A DNA stretch of 64,000 bases from Neobacillus sp. PS3-40 (GTDB lineage Bacteria; Bacillota; Bacilli; Bacillales; Cytobacillaceae): positions 310,001 to 374,000 of the forward strand of contig NZ_CP133266.1 of the NCBI RefSeq assembly GCF_030915485.1, read 5' to 3'. Both the position numbers and the translations under genes were made by a program. Below are positions 7,651-16,383 of this stretch, one piece after another; the first letter of the stretch is position 1, and each line of letters begins with the position of its first letter. The notes under the pieces were generated by a model that searched no databases, was not told the origin of the DNA, and was given only the letters and a program-made list of their open reading frames with translations.

Positions 7651-8551
7651 TTGTATTAAATAGATAACCAGTTGTACGGGTTCCTTCAAAACTCTCCTGT
7701 GTGATATTTCCTTGTTTATTTCCTTGTTCTCCAGTTTTCTTCATAGCAAAGGTTGTAATCTCATAACCTTCAATTGGTAGCTGCTCTTTATTAATTGAAT
7801 GTATTTCTCCATTCTCTACTATGAAAAGAGAATGAACATCAACCGCAAATTCAATTGCATAAGAAACACTTTCACCGCTACTTCGAATGACATAGTAAGG
7901 AAATTTGCCTTTATCTTGCGTAATGTCTTTTATATCAAGTGTTTTAAGATTTTCAAAGAAATGACCAGCATCGATTAGGTAGTCATATTGAAGCCACGTA
8001 TCAAGTTGACTCTTCGTAACACGATACCTCTTGTTATCGACATCATAATTAATTTGATAGTGAGTATATCGGTCATTTTGATGAGATAACAGTTGCCAAT
8101 TAAGTTCTTTAATTGAACCATCTTTAACATAGTCCACTTCAAAATCCTCGAGTTTTAATGTATTGTTTTCAATTTTCAATTTTTCCTTAATCAATTTAAA
8201 GTCACTCTGAAAATCCATTGAATAGACTGAATCGATTTCATGTTCAATAAAGTGGGGCCGACTCTCCCATTCTTGAATGGCAACAGGTAGGATCCAATGG
8301 ACAAGAACAAATGCAACGACACCATAGATTGCAGCTATACGTTTTACATGTTCATTTAATTTAGGCCGGAAAAATAACAGATACATTACAAAGCCAAGTG
8401 GAAGTGAAATTTGATTAAGGTTTAAAGCAAAGGAACCTAATATAAAGTACCCTATTACCTTTAACGGAAAATAAGATTCTTCCTCGTTCTTTTTCCTTAT
8501 CAAGATTAGGAAAATAACAATTAAGATAATTGTATATATAATAGATGCCAT
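7637..8551 (-). CDS. Membrane protein with extracytoplasmic domain
   Basis: 304 residues: three to four hydrophobic helices in the first 110 residues (IIYTIILIVIFLILI; GYFILGSFALNLNQISLP; GVVAFVLVHWILPVAI), then a soluble domain of about 190 residues rich in Asp, Lys and aromatics that probably lies outside the cell. No family recognised. It heads a probable transcript with overlapping or closely spaced small genes downstream (7,650 to about 6,641). Confidence 0.6.
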   Translation of the reverse strand: MASIIYTIILIVIFLILIRKKNEEESYFPLKVIGYFILGSFALNLNQISLPLGFVMYLLFFRPKLNEHVKRIAAIYGVVAFVLVHWILPVAIQEWESRPHFIEHEIDSVYSMDFQSDFKLIKEKLKIENNTLKLEDFEVDYVKDGSIKELNWQLLSHQNDRYTHYQINYDVDNKRYRVTKSQLDTWLQYDYLIDAGHFFENLKTLDIKDITQDKGKFPYYVIRSSGESVSYAIEFAVDVHSLFIVENGEIHSINKEQLPIEGYEITTFAMKKTGEQGNKQGNITQESFEGTRTTGYLFNTNGVE

Positions 8552-8804
8552 CCCAACACCCCTTATTTTATATTTACAAAAAAAGCACCTCAGATAAAAT
8601 CACCTTGTATTTGCAACGCATTTATAATTATCTATATTTTACCATTATTCTCACAGTCTGGGATTTTTTTATCCCTCAATTCTTAATAGGGATCATTTTT
8701 CTTTGAAATTTTTATATTTGCCCTAAATAACGGCATTTTTTCTATTTTTAGATTTAACATATGTCGGACAATTGAGAGGTCATTATGCCATACCTTGTCA
8801 GAAG

Positions 8805-8950
8805 TTGAGAACACTCATGACTGAAGCAACGAGTGCTCTCAGCTAAAAGAAAACTCGACGACTGGCTAGCCCCTAAGGGTGATAGCAGAAGCGTAGCTGT
8901 TCTTATGCGCTAGCAGAATTTATGGACATAAATTCTGCTTAGAAAAAAAG
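8805..8950. repeat. Dispersed repeat C, copy 1, with two hairpins
   Basis: The first part (8,812-8,842) is a hairpin with GAGAACACTC / GAGTGCTCTC arms, resembling the left end of the tnpB element. The second part (8,845-8,950) shares GCCCCTAAGGG and the flank of a palindrome with a copy at 39,770-39,873. The palindrome at 8,913-8,938 has perfect 11-base arms (GCAGAATTTAT / ATAAATTCTGC) around GGAC. It sits just beyond the 3' end of the aldo/keto reductase gene. Confidence 0.65.
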
Positions 8951-8987
8951 TGCCAATCGAAAATATCGATTAGCACTGTAATTGTGA

Positions 8988-9857
<870 letters not shown>

Positions 9858-10046
9858 TTAGCCATTCATTTTCCCCTTACTTTACTATTGTTGGCATCAT
9901 TAAATATATTTTTATTAGAAGTGTGTTTCATTAAAATCATCTTTAGATAAAACATGATTAAGGCTATCTATTTGTTCCCTAATAGATTTTGGTCAGCTAT
10001 TTAAAAAATTTCGAGGATGACCATTTATTGTTATTTCTCTAGTAGC

Positions 10047-10448
10047 TTAGTTTTCTATTTTGTTATACCATTCATCATCGACAGGTTCTAACCATTCAGT
10101 TTCTCCTGGTGTCATTGCTAAGTGTACAAACCAACTGTCTTTTGTCGCACCATGCCAATGTTTCACATTCGGCGGAATATTCGCCACCTCGCCCGTTTTG
10201 AGTAAACGAGCTGGTTTTCCCTCTTCTTGATACCAACCTTTTCCACCAGTAACTAACAAAACTTGCCCAACTTTGTGTGAGTGCCAGCTATTACGAGCTC
10301 CTGGAGCAAAGGTTACATTCCCGATTGATGTATTAAGTGGCGCTGGATCAGTAAACACCATTTGTAAGTATGCATCACCGATAAAGTTTGCTTCAACTTT
10401 CTTTCCTAATGGAAAGATTATGCTATTGCTTAATTGTTCATTTGCCAT
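10047..10448 (-). CDS. Cupin-domain protein
   Basis: 133 residues forming one cupin barrel: motif 1 around GARNSWHSHKVGQVLLVTGG with the metal-ligand His residues, and motif 2 GEVANIPPNVKHWHGA. Such cupins often sit beside carboxymuconolactone decarboxylase-like genes, as here, and are annotated as quinone or lactone-handling proteins; the reaction is not known. Sixty bases behind the decarboxylase-like gene, so same operon. Confidence 0.8.
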   Translation of the reverse strand: MANEQLSNSIIFPLGKKVEANFIGDAYLQMVFTDPAPLNTSIGNVTFAPGARNSWHSHKVGQVLLVTGGKGWYQEEGKPARLLKTGEVANIPPNVKHWHGATKDSWFVHLAMTPGETEWLEPVDDEWYNKIEN

Positions 10449-10508
10449 ATTTTAATTCCTACTTTCTTTTAATTTATCTCTAATAGTTCGAGAAGAGTAT
10501 TCCAGATA

Positions 10509-11264
10509 CTACTCCGGTATTACTTCATTTAAACAACTAATTGCATTTAACGTTCTCGGATACCCTACATATGGTACTAAATTTGTAACTACATTTAGCA
10601 ATGTTTGCTTATCATTTCCGATATTTACATTTGCTCGTATGTGACCTTTTAATTGAGCCTCACATCCGCCTAATGAAAGAAGCCTCGAAAAGGTCAAAAG
10701 TTCTCTAATCTTTAGATCAATTCCTTTTCTTGTTAAATAATCACCAAAGCAATTCGCAGATAAATATTTTTGGATATGCTTCTGATTTTCAGGAGATTCC
10801 CTATCCATTTTATCGATCAGTTCCGCTCCAACTATCGACTTTTGTACTTCTAATCCTTTTTCAAATCGTGTCTCTGGTGTAGTGGTGGATTTGCCCTCCA
10901 ATGGCAGCTTTATTCCTTTGCTTTGCAAGATTTCATTTGTGGCATGGATAAAATCAAATACTTTTGCAATCCCGATGTAGGGAACAGCTTGATAGACAAT
11001 TTCCTTCACTTCAATAGGAGTTACACCAACATTAAGTGCACCTTCAAGCATTACTTTATATTCACTTAATGTTTGGCTTGCAATCATCGATGCTAAAACT
11101 ACCATTAACCTAATTCTTGTATCCAAATGTGCATCGCTAAGGACTTCATCAAATGCAAAGTTATCAAATACTTCGATAAGTTCTGGATCCGTTTCTTTTA
11201 AAGTAGATTTATGATTTGGAAACAATTCTTCATGGTTTTTGTTTGCTCCTTCACTTATACGCAC
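10509..11264 (-). CDS. Carboxymuconolactone decarboxylase-family protein (double domain)
   Basis: 251 residues from a GTG start behind GGGAGGATT. Two tandem CMD/AhpD-like domains: residues about 25-110 (LDTRIRLMVVLASMIASQTLSEY, TPIEVKEIVYQAVPYIG) and 150-245 (LKIRELLTFSRLLSLGGCEAQLKGHI, LLNVVTNLVPYVGYPR). The CxxC of AhpD is not seen, only a single Cys (GGCEAQ), so a true peroxidase role is unlikely. Lies between aldo/keto reductase and cupin genes with 60-base gaps: one operon. Confidence 0.8.
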   Translation of the reverse strand: MRISEGANKNHEELFPNHKSTLKETDPELIEVFDNFAFDEVLSDAHLDTRIRLMVVLASMIASQTLSEYKVMLEGALNVGVTPIEVKEIVYQAVPYIGIAKVFDFIHATNEILQSKGIKLPLEGKSTTTPETRFEKGLEVQKSIVGAELIDKMDRESPENQKHIQKYLSANCFGDYLTRKGIDLKIRELLTFSRLLSLGGCEAQLKGHIRANVNIGNDKQTLLNVVTNLVPYVGYPRTLNAISCLNEVIPE

Positions 11265-11324
11265 AATTAATCCTCCCTGTTAATTGAGAGTGGGCTGCAT
11301 TTATACAGCCCACCACAAACTATT

Positions 11325-12305
11325 TTAATCTAAACCAAGTACTGGGTGCGGCACATACGGCTCTTCCATGTAGGCAATTTCTTCAGATGTTAACTTAATG
11401 GATAGAGCAGCTGCTGCATCTTCAAGGTGAGATGCTTTCGTAGATCCGACGATTGGAGATGTGATAGAATCTTTTTGCAGCACCCAAGAAAGGGCGATTT
11501 GAGCTCTTGAAACACCTCGTTTTTCGGCCACTTCTGCAACTCTTTCAACCACTTGTCGGTCTGACTCAGAAGTTGCTGGATAAAACTTTTGCCCAACTGC
11601 TTCTTTTTCCCAACGAGCAGTTGATTCTTCCCAATTACGAGCCAATTTACCTTTCGCAAGGGGACTCCAAGGGATGACGGCAATTTTTTCTTCCTTGCAG
11701 AGTGGAAGCATTTCTCTTTCCTCTTCTCGGTATAAGAGGTTAAAATGATTCTGCATCGACACAAACTTGGTCCATCCATTTTTCTCCGCAATATTGTTTG
11801 CTTTCAAAAACTGCCATGACATCATGGAAGAAGCCCCAATGTATCTTGCCTTTCCAGCCTTCATCACATCATGGAGTGCCTCCATTGTTTCTTCAATCGG
11901 TGTGCCGTAATCCCAGCGGTGGATTTGGTACAGATCTACATAATCTGTTCCTAGTCGTGTAAGACTTTTATCAATTTCGCTCATAATATGCTTTCGGGAA
12001 AGGCCTTTACCATTTGGACCTTCATGCATCGGGAAATAAACCTTTGTCGCAAGGACAATTTCATCCCGATTTGCAAACTCTCGGAGAACTTTCCCGACAA
12101 TTTCCTCACTTGTTCCTTCTGAATAAAAATTAGCCGTATCGAAAAAGTTGATACCTAACTCAAGAGCTTTTTTAATAATAGGGCGGCTTTCTCCTTCACC
12201 AAGTGTCCATTTTGGATAGCCTCGGTCAGTTTCACCAAAGCTCATGCAGCCAAGAGTAAGCCGAGATACATCTAATCCTGTATTTCCAAATTTCACATAT
12301 TCCAT
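11325..12305 (-). CDS. Aldo/keto reductase (long type)
   Basis: 326 residues, the length of the YhdN/YajO-like class. Catalytic Asp56 and Tyr61 (INFFDTANFY), Lys in LATKVYF, His in DLYQIHRWD, and the NADPH tail PIVGSTKASHLEDA are all present. Probably an NADPH-dependent cytoplasmic carbonyl reductase. It follows the decayed alcohol dehydrogenase and precedes the decarboxylase-like gene in one direction, opposite the TetR gene. Confidence 0.88.
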   Translation of the reverse strand: MEYVKFGNTGLDVSRLTLGCMSFGETDRGYPKWTLGEGESRPIIKKALELGINFFDTANFYSEGTSEEIVGKVLREFANRDEIVLATKVYFPMHEGPNGKGLSRKHIMSEIDKSLTRLGTDYVDLYQIHRWDYGTPIEETMEALHDVMKAGKARYIGASSMMSWQFLKANNIAEKNGWTKFVSMQNHFNLLYREEEREMLPLCKEEKIAVIPWSPLAKGKLARNWEESTARWEKEAVGQKFYPATSESDRQVVERVAEVAEKRGVSRAQIALSWVLQKDSITSPIVGSTKASHLEDAAAALSIKLTSEEIAYMEEPYVPHPVLGLD

Positions 12306-12358
12306 TTCATTTTTCCTCCCTTTTCAGTTGCTTGAGTAACAACAAAGCATCTTTCAAG

Positions 12359-13012
12359 TTACAGAGTAGACATATCAATAACAAATCGATAACGAACATC
12401 ACTACGGAGAACACGCTCATATGCTTCGTCAACTTGGTCTGCGCGAATTACTTCAATCTTAGGGGCAATACCATGTAGTGCGGAGAAATCGAGCATCTCT
12501 TGTGTTTCCCTAATTCCACCACCGTTTGAAGCAGCTATACTACGGCGACCAGCGAATAGAGAGAAAACATTGTACTGATCTGGCTTGTTTGGTAGACCGA
12601 CATTTACTAGTGTTCCATCTACGTTAAGAATTGATAGATACGCATCAACGTTAATATTTGCAGACACTGTATTTAATATAAGGTCAAATCGACCAGCCAA
12701 CTCAGTAAACGTAGCAGGATCACTTGTGCATAATAATGATCTGCTCCAAAACCAAAGGCTTCATCTTTTATTCATTGTCTGACTTAGGACAGTAACTTCA
12801 GCACCCATGGTATGTGCAAATTGCACTGCAAGGTGGCCGAGACCTCCCATTCCTACAATCGCAACCATCTTACCAGGGCCGACATTCCAATGTTTCAAAG
12901 GAGAGTACGTGGTAATACCTGCACACAATAGCGGGCTTGCCACATCCAGATCCAAGCCGTCAGGTATACAGACAATAAACTTGTCCTTTACATAATTGGT
13001 TTTTCTAACAAC
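12359..13012 (-). pseudogene. Zinc-type alcohol dehydrogenase, decayed
   Basis: The reading frame gives [20 protein letters not shown], the nucleotide-binding [17 protein letters not shown] and the C-terminal GLPNKPDQ...RADQVDEAYERV...YRFVIDMSTL. That is the rear two thirds of a cinnamyl-alcohol/YogA-type NADP alcohol dehydrogenase. The catalytic zinc-binding N-terminus is missing, and two compensating frameshifts between about 12,763 and 12,725 leave an in-frame TGA at 12,761. It would have been the first gene of the redox operon and is almost certainly inactive. Confidence 0.8.
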
Positions 13013-13154
13013 TTGTTAATAATAGACGTTGATACTTTAATAAACATCTGTCTATAATTATAAATAAGAAACAGATTCATTCAATTGTTAAATGAACGCA
13101 ATTTGTTTATTAGTGAACATATAAGGGATTTTTGTTCATTATTTATCAGAAAGT
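13013..13154. promoter_or_regulatory. Divergent promoter region with candidate TetR operators
   Basis: Between the decayed dehydrogenase and the TetR gene are two inverted repeats: ATCTGT (13,046) with ACAGAT (13,071), and AGTGAACA (13,112) with TGTTCATT (13,133), plus a further AATGAAC at 13,091. TetR regulators usually bind such sites between themselves and their target operon. Operator assignment is inference. Confidence 0.4.
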
Positions 13155-13169
13155 TTGGTGACCCGAACA

Positions 13170-13715
13170 ATGACTAAAGTGGATAGAAGAATCGCTAAAA
13201 GCCAAGAAGCTATTAAAAAAGCATTGATTGAACTAATGTCTGAAAAAAACTTTGATGACATTACGATACAGGATATTTCCGACCGGGCAAATGTTAGTCG
13301 TGGAACAATCTATCTTCATTATGTAGATAAATTTGACCTTTTGGATAAACTTATAGAGGAACATATAAGCAAAATGGGGGAAATATGCGAAGCAGTATCT
13401 GAAGCAGAATATATAGAAGCGAATCTGCCCTGGTTTGAATACTTGAAAAAGCATTATTTTTTCTTTTCAACGATGTTAGCAAGTAAAGGAGCCCCTTCTT
13501 TTCGTAAACAGTTTGTTGAGTTTCTCATCGAAGAGTTCAAGAATGAAGTGGATACATTGAAAGGAAAAAACCAAGGTTTAAATCATGATATTATTCTTCA
13601 ATTTATTGTAAGTTCATATGTGGGAATAGTGGAATGGTGGATCATGAATGGAATGCCATATCCACCTCACGTCATGGCAGAACAGGTTGGAATGTTGTTA
13701 GAGAGGAATCTCTAA
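13170..13715 (+). CDS. TetR/AcrR family transcriptional regulator
   Basis: About 181 residues. Residues 8-55 form the TetR helix-turn-helix (IKKALIELMSEKNFDDITIQ, then ISDRANVSRGTIYLHYVDK). The C-terminal ligand domain has the WFEYLKKHYFFFSTML and IVEWWIMNGMPYPPHVMAEQ features of the YsiA-like TetR class. It is divergent to the redox operon and probably represses it until a carbonyl or quinone inducer binds. TTG (13,155) and GTG (13,158) are alternative starts. Confidence 0.85.
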   Translation: MTKVDRRIAKSQEAIKKALIELMSEKNFDDITIQDISDRANVSRGTIYLHYVDKFDLLDKLIEEHISKMGEICEAVSEAEYIEANLPWFEYLKKHYFFFSTMLASKGAPSFRKQFVEFLIEEFKNEVDTLKGKNQGLNHDIILQFIVSSYVGIVEWWIMNGMPYPPHVMAEQVGMLLERNL

Positions 13716-13771
13716 TGGGCATTTGAATGATGATGAATAGTAAAAGAAGAAACATTATCTCTACCTAAACT

Positions 13772-13803
13772 AAAAAGGATAGACTATCTCTATCCTTTTG
13801 TTA
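13772..13803 (+). terminator. Rho-independent terminator of the TetR gene
   Basis: Perfect 11-base arms AAAAGGATAGA / TCTATCCTTTT around a five-base loop, 57 bases after the TetR stop. From here to 14,140 I see no gene. Confidence 0.75.
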
Positions 13804-14140
13804 TCATTTTAAATAAAAATTTTTCTTTAAAGTTCAAAAATTTGTCTTCAAGTGCTTAAAACTTATCAGTCATAATGAGTATTCGGTGCATTTTTGTCAT
13901 TCTTATATATTTAAACGATTGCTTTATCTACTGGATCTCTTAGTCTATTTATTCATGCCATTTTTTACGTTTCACATCATTTAGTATCGGCTTCGTTTAT
14001 TGTTTTTGCATTTACAGTTGTGATAGACATTAAAAAGCCATTCCAACCAAAATAACTCTAAAAAAATCAGTGATATAATTGTATTAGACCGAAAGATAGT
14101 AACGAATGAAGTTAATTTATAAACTATGAGGTGCCCTTTG

Positions 14141-14734
14141 ATGACAAATAGTAGAATGAATCCTAAGGTTGATGAATATTTAAGTAAAGTTAAAAAATGG
14201 CAGGAAGAATCCGAGAAATTGAGAATGATCATTCTTGACTGTGAACTGACCGAAGAATTTAAGTGGATGCATCCTTGTTACACGTTTGAGAAAAAGAACA
14301 TAGTTTTAATACATGGATTTAAGGAATATTGTGCGCTTTTGTTTCACAAAGGTGCCTTGTTACAGGATGCCCATGGGATTCTAATCCAACAAACGGAGAA
14401 TGTTCAAGCAGCGCGCCAGATTCGGTTCACCAATGTTCAAGAAATAGTTGAGATGGAAACCATCTTGAAATCCTATATTTATGAAGCCATTGAAGTTGAA
14501 AAAGCCGGTTTGGAAATGAATTTTAAAAAGAATACAGAATTCATTATTCCTGAAGAACTTCAAAAAAAATTCGATGAAATTCCTGCCTTAAAAACTGCTT
14601 TTGAAGCGTTGACGCCGGGACGGCAACGAGCATACATTCTTCATTTTTCTAGTCCCAAACAATCCAAAACTCGAGAGTCTAGGATTGAAAAATGTATGCA
14701 GCAAATTCTGGGTGGAAAGGGATTAAATGATTAG
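14141..14734 (+). CDS. YdeI-like protein (DUF1801 and OmdA-like domains)
   Basis: About 197 residues, start at the ATG eight bases after TGAGGTG. The N-terminal half (residues 1-110) is a DUF1801 domain with CELTEEFKWMHPCYTFEKKN and YCALLFHKGALL. The C-terminal part (IIPEELQKKFDEIPALKTAF, LTPGRQRAYILHFSSPKQSK) is the YdeI/OmpD-associated-like segment. Length and layout equal B. subtilis YdeI, whose role is not firmly known. Stands alone. Confidence 0.8.
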   Translation: MTNSRMNPKVDEYLSKVKKWQEESEKLRMIILDCELTEEFKWMHPCYTFEKKNIVLIHGFKEYCALLFHKGALLQDAHGILIQQTENVQAARQIRFTNVQEIVEMETILKSYIYEAIEVEKAGLEMNFKKNTEFIIPEELQKKFDEIPALKTAFEALTPGRQRAYILHFSSPKQSKTRESRIEKCMQQILGGKGLND

Positions 14735-14971
14735 TACGTTTCTATTGAAATATCCATTTAGACCAAAAGCTACTTTAATCGCTACGCTTTATCATAAGAA
14801 AGGCGGTTAGCCAAAAATATGCCCTGCCGCCCATTATCCATATAAGGATTAGTTAACAGAGTGAGCCGACTTGCATTTGGTCAAAGCTGGGTATTGGTAA
14901 TACTTTTATGTTTCACGTTCTGAATTGGGCTGTTATAATGATGCAGATGATATACTTAGGAGGATTTCGCC

Positions 14972-15199
14972 ATGACCACATTTGAAAAGTTAAAGCCTAT
15001 AATTGCAGACCAACTCGGAGTCAAACTAGAGAATGTAAAACCGGAAGCATCTTTCAAGGATGACTTCGAGGCTGATTCGCTTGATATGATGAACATGACG
15101 ATGAAAATTGAAGATGAATTCGCAATTGAAATTAGTGACAAAGTCGCAGCGACGCTTCAAACGGTCGGTGATGTTGTAAACTATATTAAAAACCGTTAA
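14972..15199 (+). CDS. Orphan acyl carrier protein
   Basis: 75 residues with the phosphopantetheine attachment site ADSLDMM (Ser near residue 36) and typical helices (LKPIIADQLGV, IEDEFAIEISDKVA, TVGDVVNYIKNR). It should be modified by a holo-ACP synthase and carry acyl or aminoacyl groups. It lacks the usual acpP neighbours (fabG, rnc), and its helix II (MMNMTMKIEDEF) departs from the housekeeping ACP, so it is probably a paralogue with a special role. Strong AGGAGG site. Confidence 0.85.
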   Translation: MTTFEKLKPIIADQLGVKLENVKPEASFKDDFEADSLDMMNMTMKIEDEFAIEISDKVAATLQTVGDVVNYIKNR

Positions 15200-15646
15200 G
15201 GCCGATAAGCCTGGCGTAAGTGAACACTTGACCGCGGGTGAACGTATTGCTGACGGCATCCGCAAAACATATTTCATATACGCCCTTTGCTGAATAACTC
15301 ATTTATATTTCTTTTTAATTCTAAAGCATTATCATATACATAGGCTATTCCAATACTATTTACAGAACATCATCAAGATCTTATTCAATTGTGTTCCATT
15401 AAGCCCTTTTGTTCTACTCTCCTTCTTTCCTCAAAATATCAGTTAGATCTTCACCTGCTTCAATCTTCATAAGGAATTATGGATTCATCACCTATCAAAA
15501 AGAATTAGCTACTTGGTGCACTACTGTTATTTCAGTAGTGCACTTTTCATCTTCAAGTAACGGATCGGGTTAATTGAACATGGAATAAATAAAATGAATT
15601 TTACTCGGGAATGATATACACATACAATTCAAAGGGGTCGGATTAA
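15200..15646. other. Intergenic stretch with possible coding relic
   Basis: Directly after the ACP stop, an open stretch to about 15,292 reads KPGVSEHLTAGERIADGIRK and stops soon after; it looks codon-like but has no start. Apart from the terminator at 15,516 I see nothing else. Confidence 0.3.
15516..15547 (+). terminator. Rho-independent terminator
   Basis: Perfect 11-base arms GTGCACTACTG / CAGTAGTGCAC with a six-base loop followed by TTTT. The nearest upstream + strand gene is the ACP, 317 bases away. Confidence 0.7.
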
Positions 15647-16126
15647 ATGAAGAAAAAGGAAATATTTTCATTAGCTATGATAATCATTCCCTGGCTTTCT
15701 GTTCTGTTCATGGATAGGAAGTCATTCTTAAGGTATTTACCTGTGGCATGTTTTGTTAATTTATTTATAAGTGTCTTTAGTGTCATCAGCAATAAGAAAA
15801 GATGGTGGATAAATAAAAATCCATTCTCCCCAGGGAGTGTAGATTTTTCATACATTTTAGGACCATATTTTGTTGCAACGCTATGGATATTTAAACTAAC
15901 TTACGGTAATTTTTTCAAATATTTCATTGTCAATGTGCTTCTAAATATTCTTAATGCTTTTCCTATGGGTTCAGCATGGGAAAAGGTTGGTGTATTTAAA
16001 TTTAAAAAAATTAATCATACTATCTGGTACTTTATTTGTATATTCTTGGCGATTATTATTTACGGTTATCAATACATTATTGAAAAAACAATTGTGAATG
16101 AAAATAAGCTAAATTCAGAGATATAA
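15647..16126 (+). CDS. Small polytopic membrane protein
   Basis: 159 residues, four or so hydrophobic helices (FSLAMIIIPWLSVLFM; YLPVACFVNLFISVFSVIS; FVATLWIFKLTYGNFF; IWYFICIFLAIIIYGYQY) with a conserved-looking RKSFLRYLP and RWWINKNPFSPGS between them. It resembles small uncharacterised Bacillus membrane proteins known to me only as hypothetical. AAAGGGG ribosome site. Monocistronic. Confidence 0.55.
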   Translation: MKKKEIFSLAMIIIPWLSVLFMDRKSFLRYLPVACFVNLFISVFSVISNKKRWWINKNPFSPGSVDFSYILGPYFVATLWIFKLTYGNFFKYFIVNVLLNILNAFPMGSAWEKVGVFKFKKINHTIWYFICIFLAIIIYGYQYIIEKTIVNENKLNSEI

Positions 16127-16242
16127 TATCCATCGCTGCGGAACACTCTTGTTAAGCTACCATGCATGTACGTAGTTTTCTTGCATTTACTGTGGTGAAG
16201 CTCTGTACGTTTATATAAATTCAATTAAAGCATTGTTATTTC

Positions 16243-16289
16243 AAAAAAAATAGCATACCAATTTGGATCTAATCGGAATGCTATTTTTA
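16243..16289. terminator. Bidirectional terminator
   Basis: Arms AAAAAATAGCAT / ATGCTATTTTT with A and T runs on both sides. It lies between the + strand membrane protein and the convergent polyprenyl synthase gene and can serve both. Confidence 0.65.
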
Positions 16290-16383
16290 TCTGCTATTTA
16301 TAATGTTTTTCCACAGAATCGGAACTACTTACCTTGGGAGGTAAGCCTCTTTTAGTCTTACGAGAACCTTATTTACCGATAAA

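Noticed and set aside
11390-11791. 133-codon minus-strand frame inside the long aldo/keto reductase
   Set aside because: It overlaps a clear full-length enzyme in another frame and has no recognisable domain.
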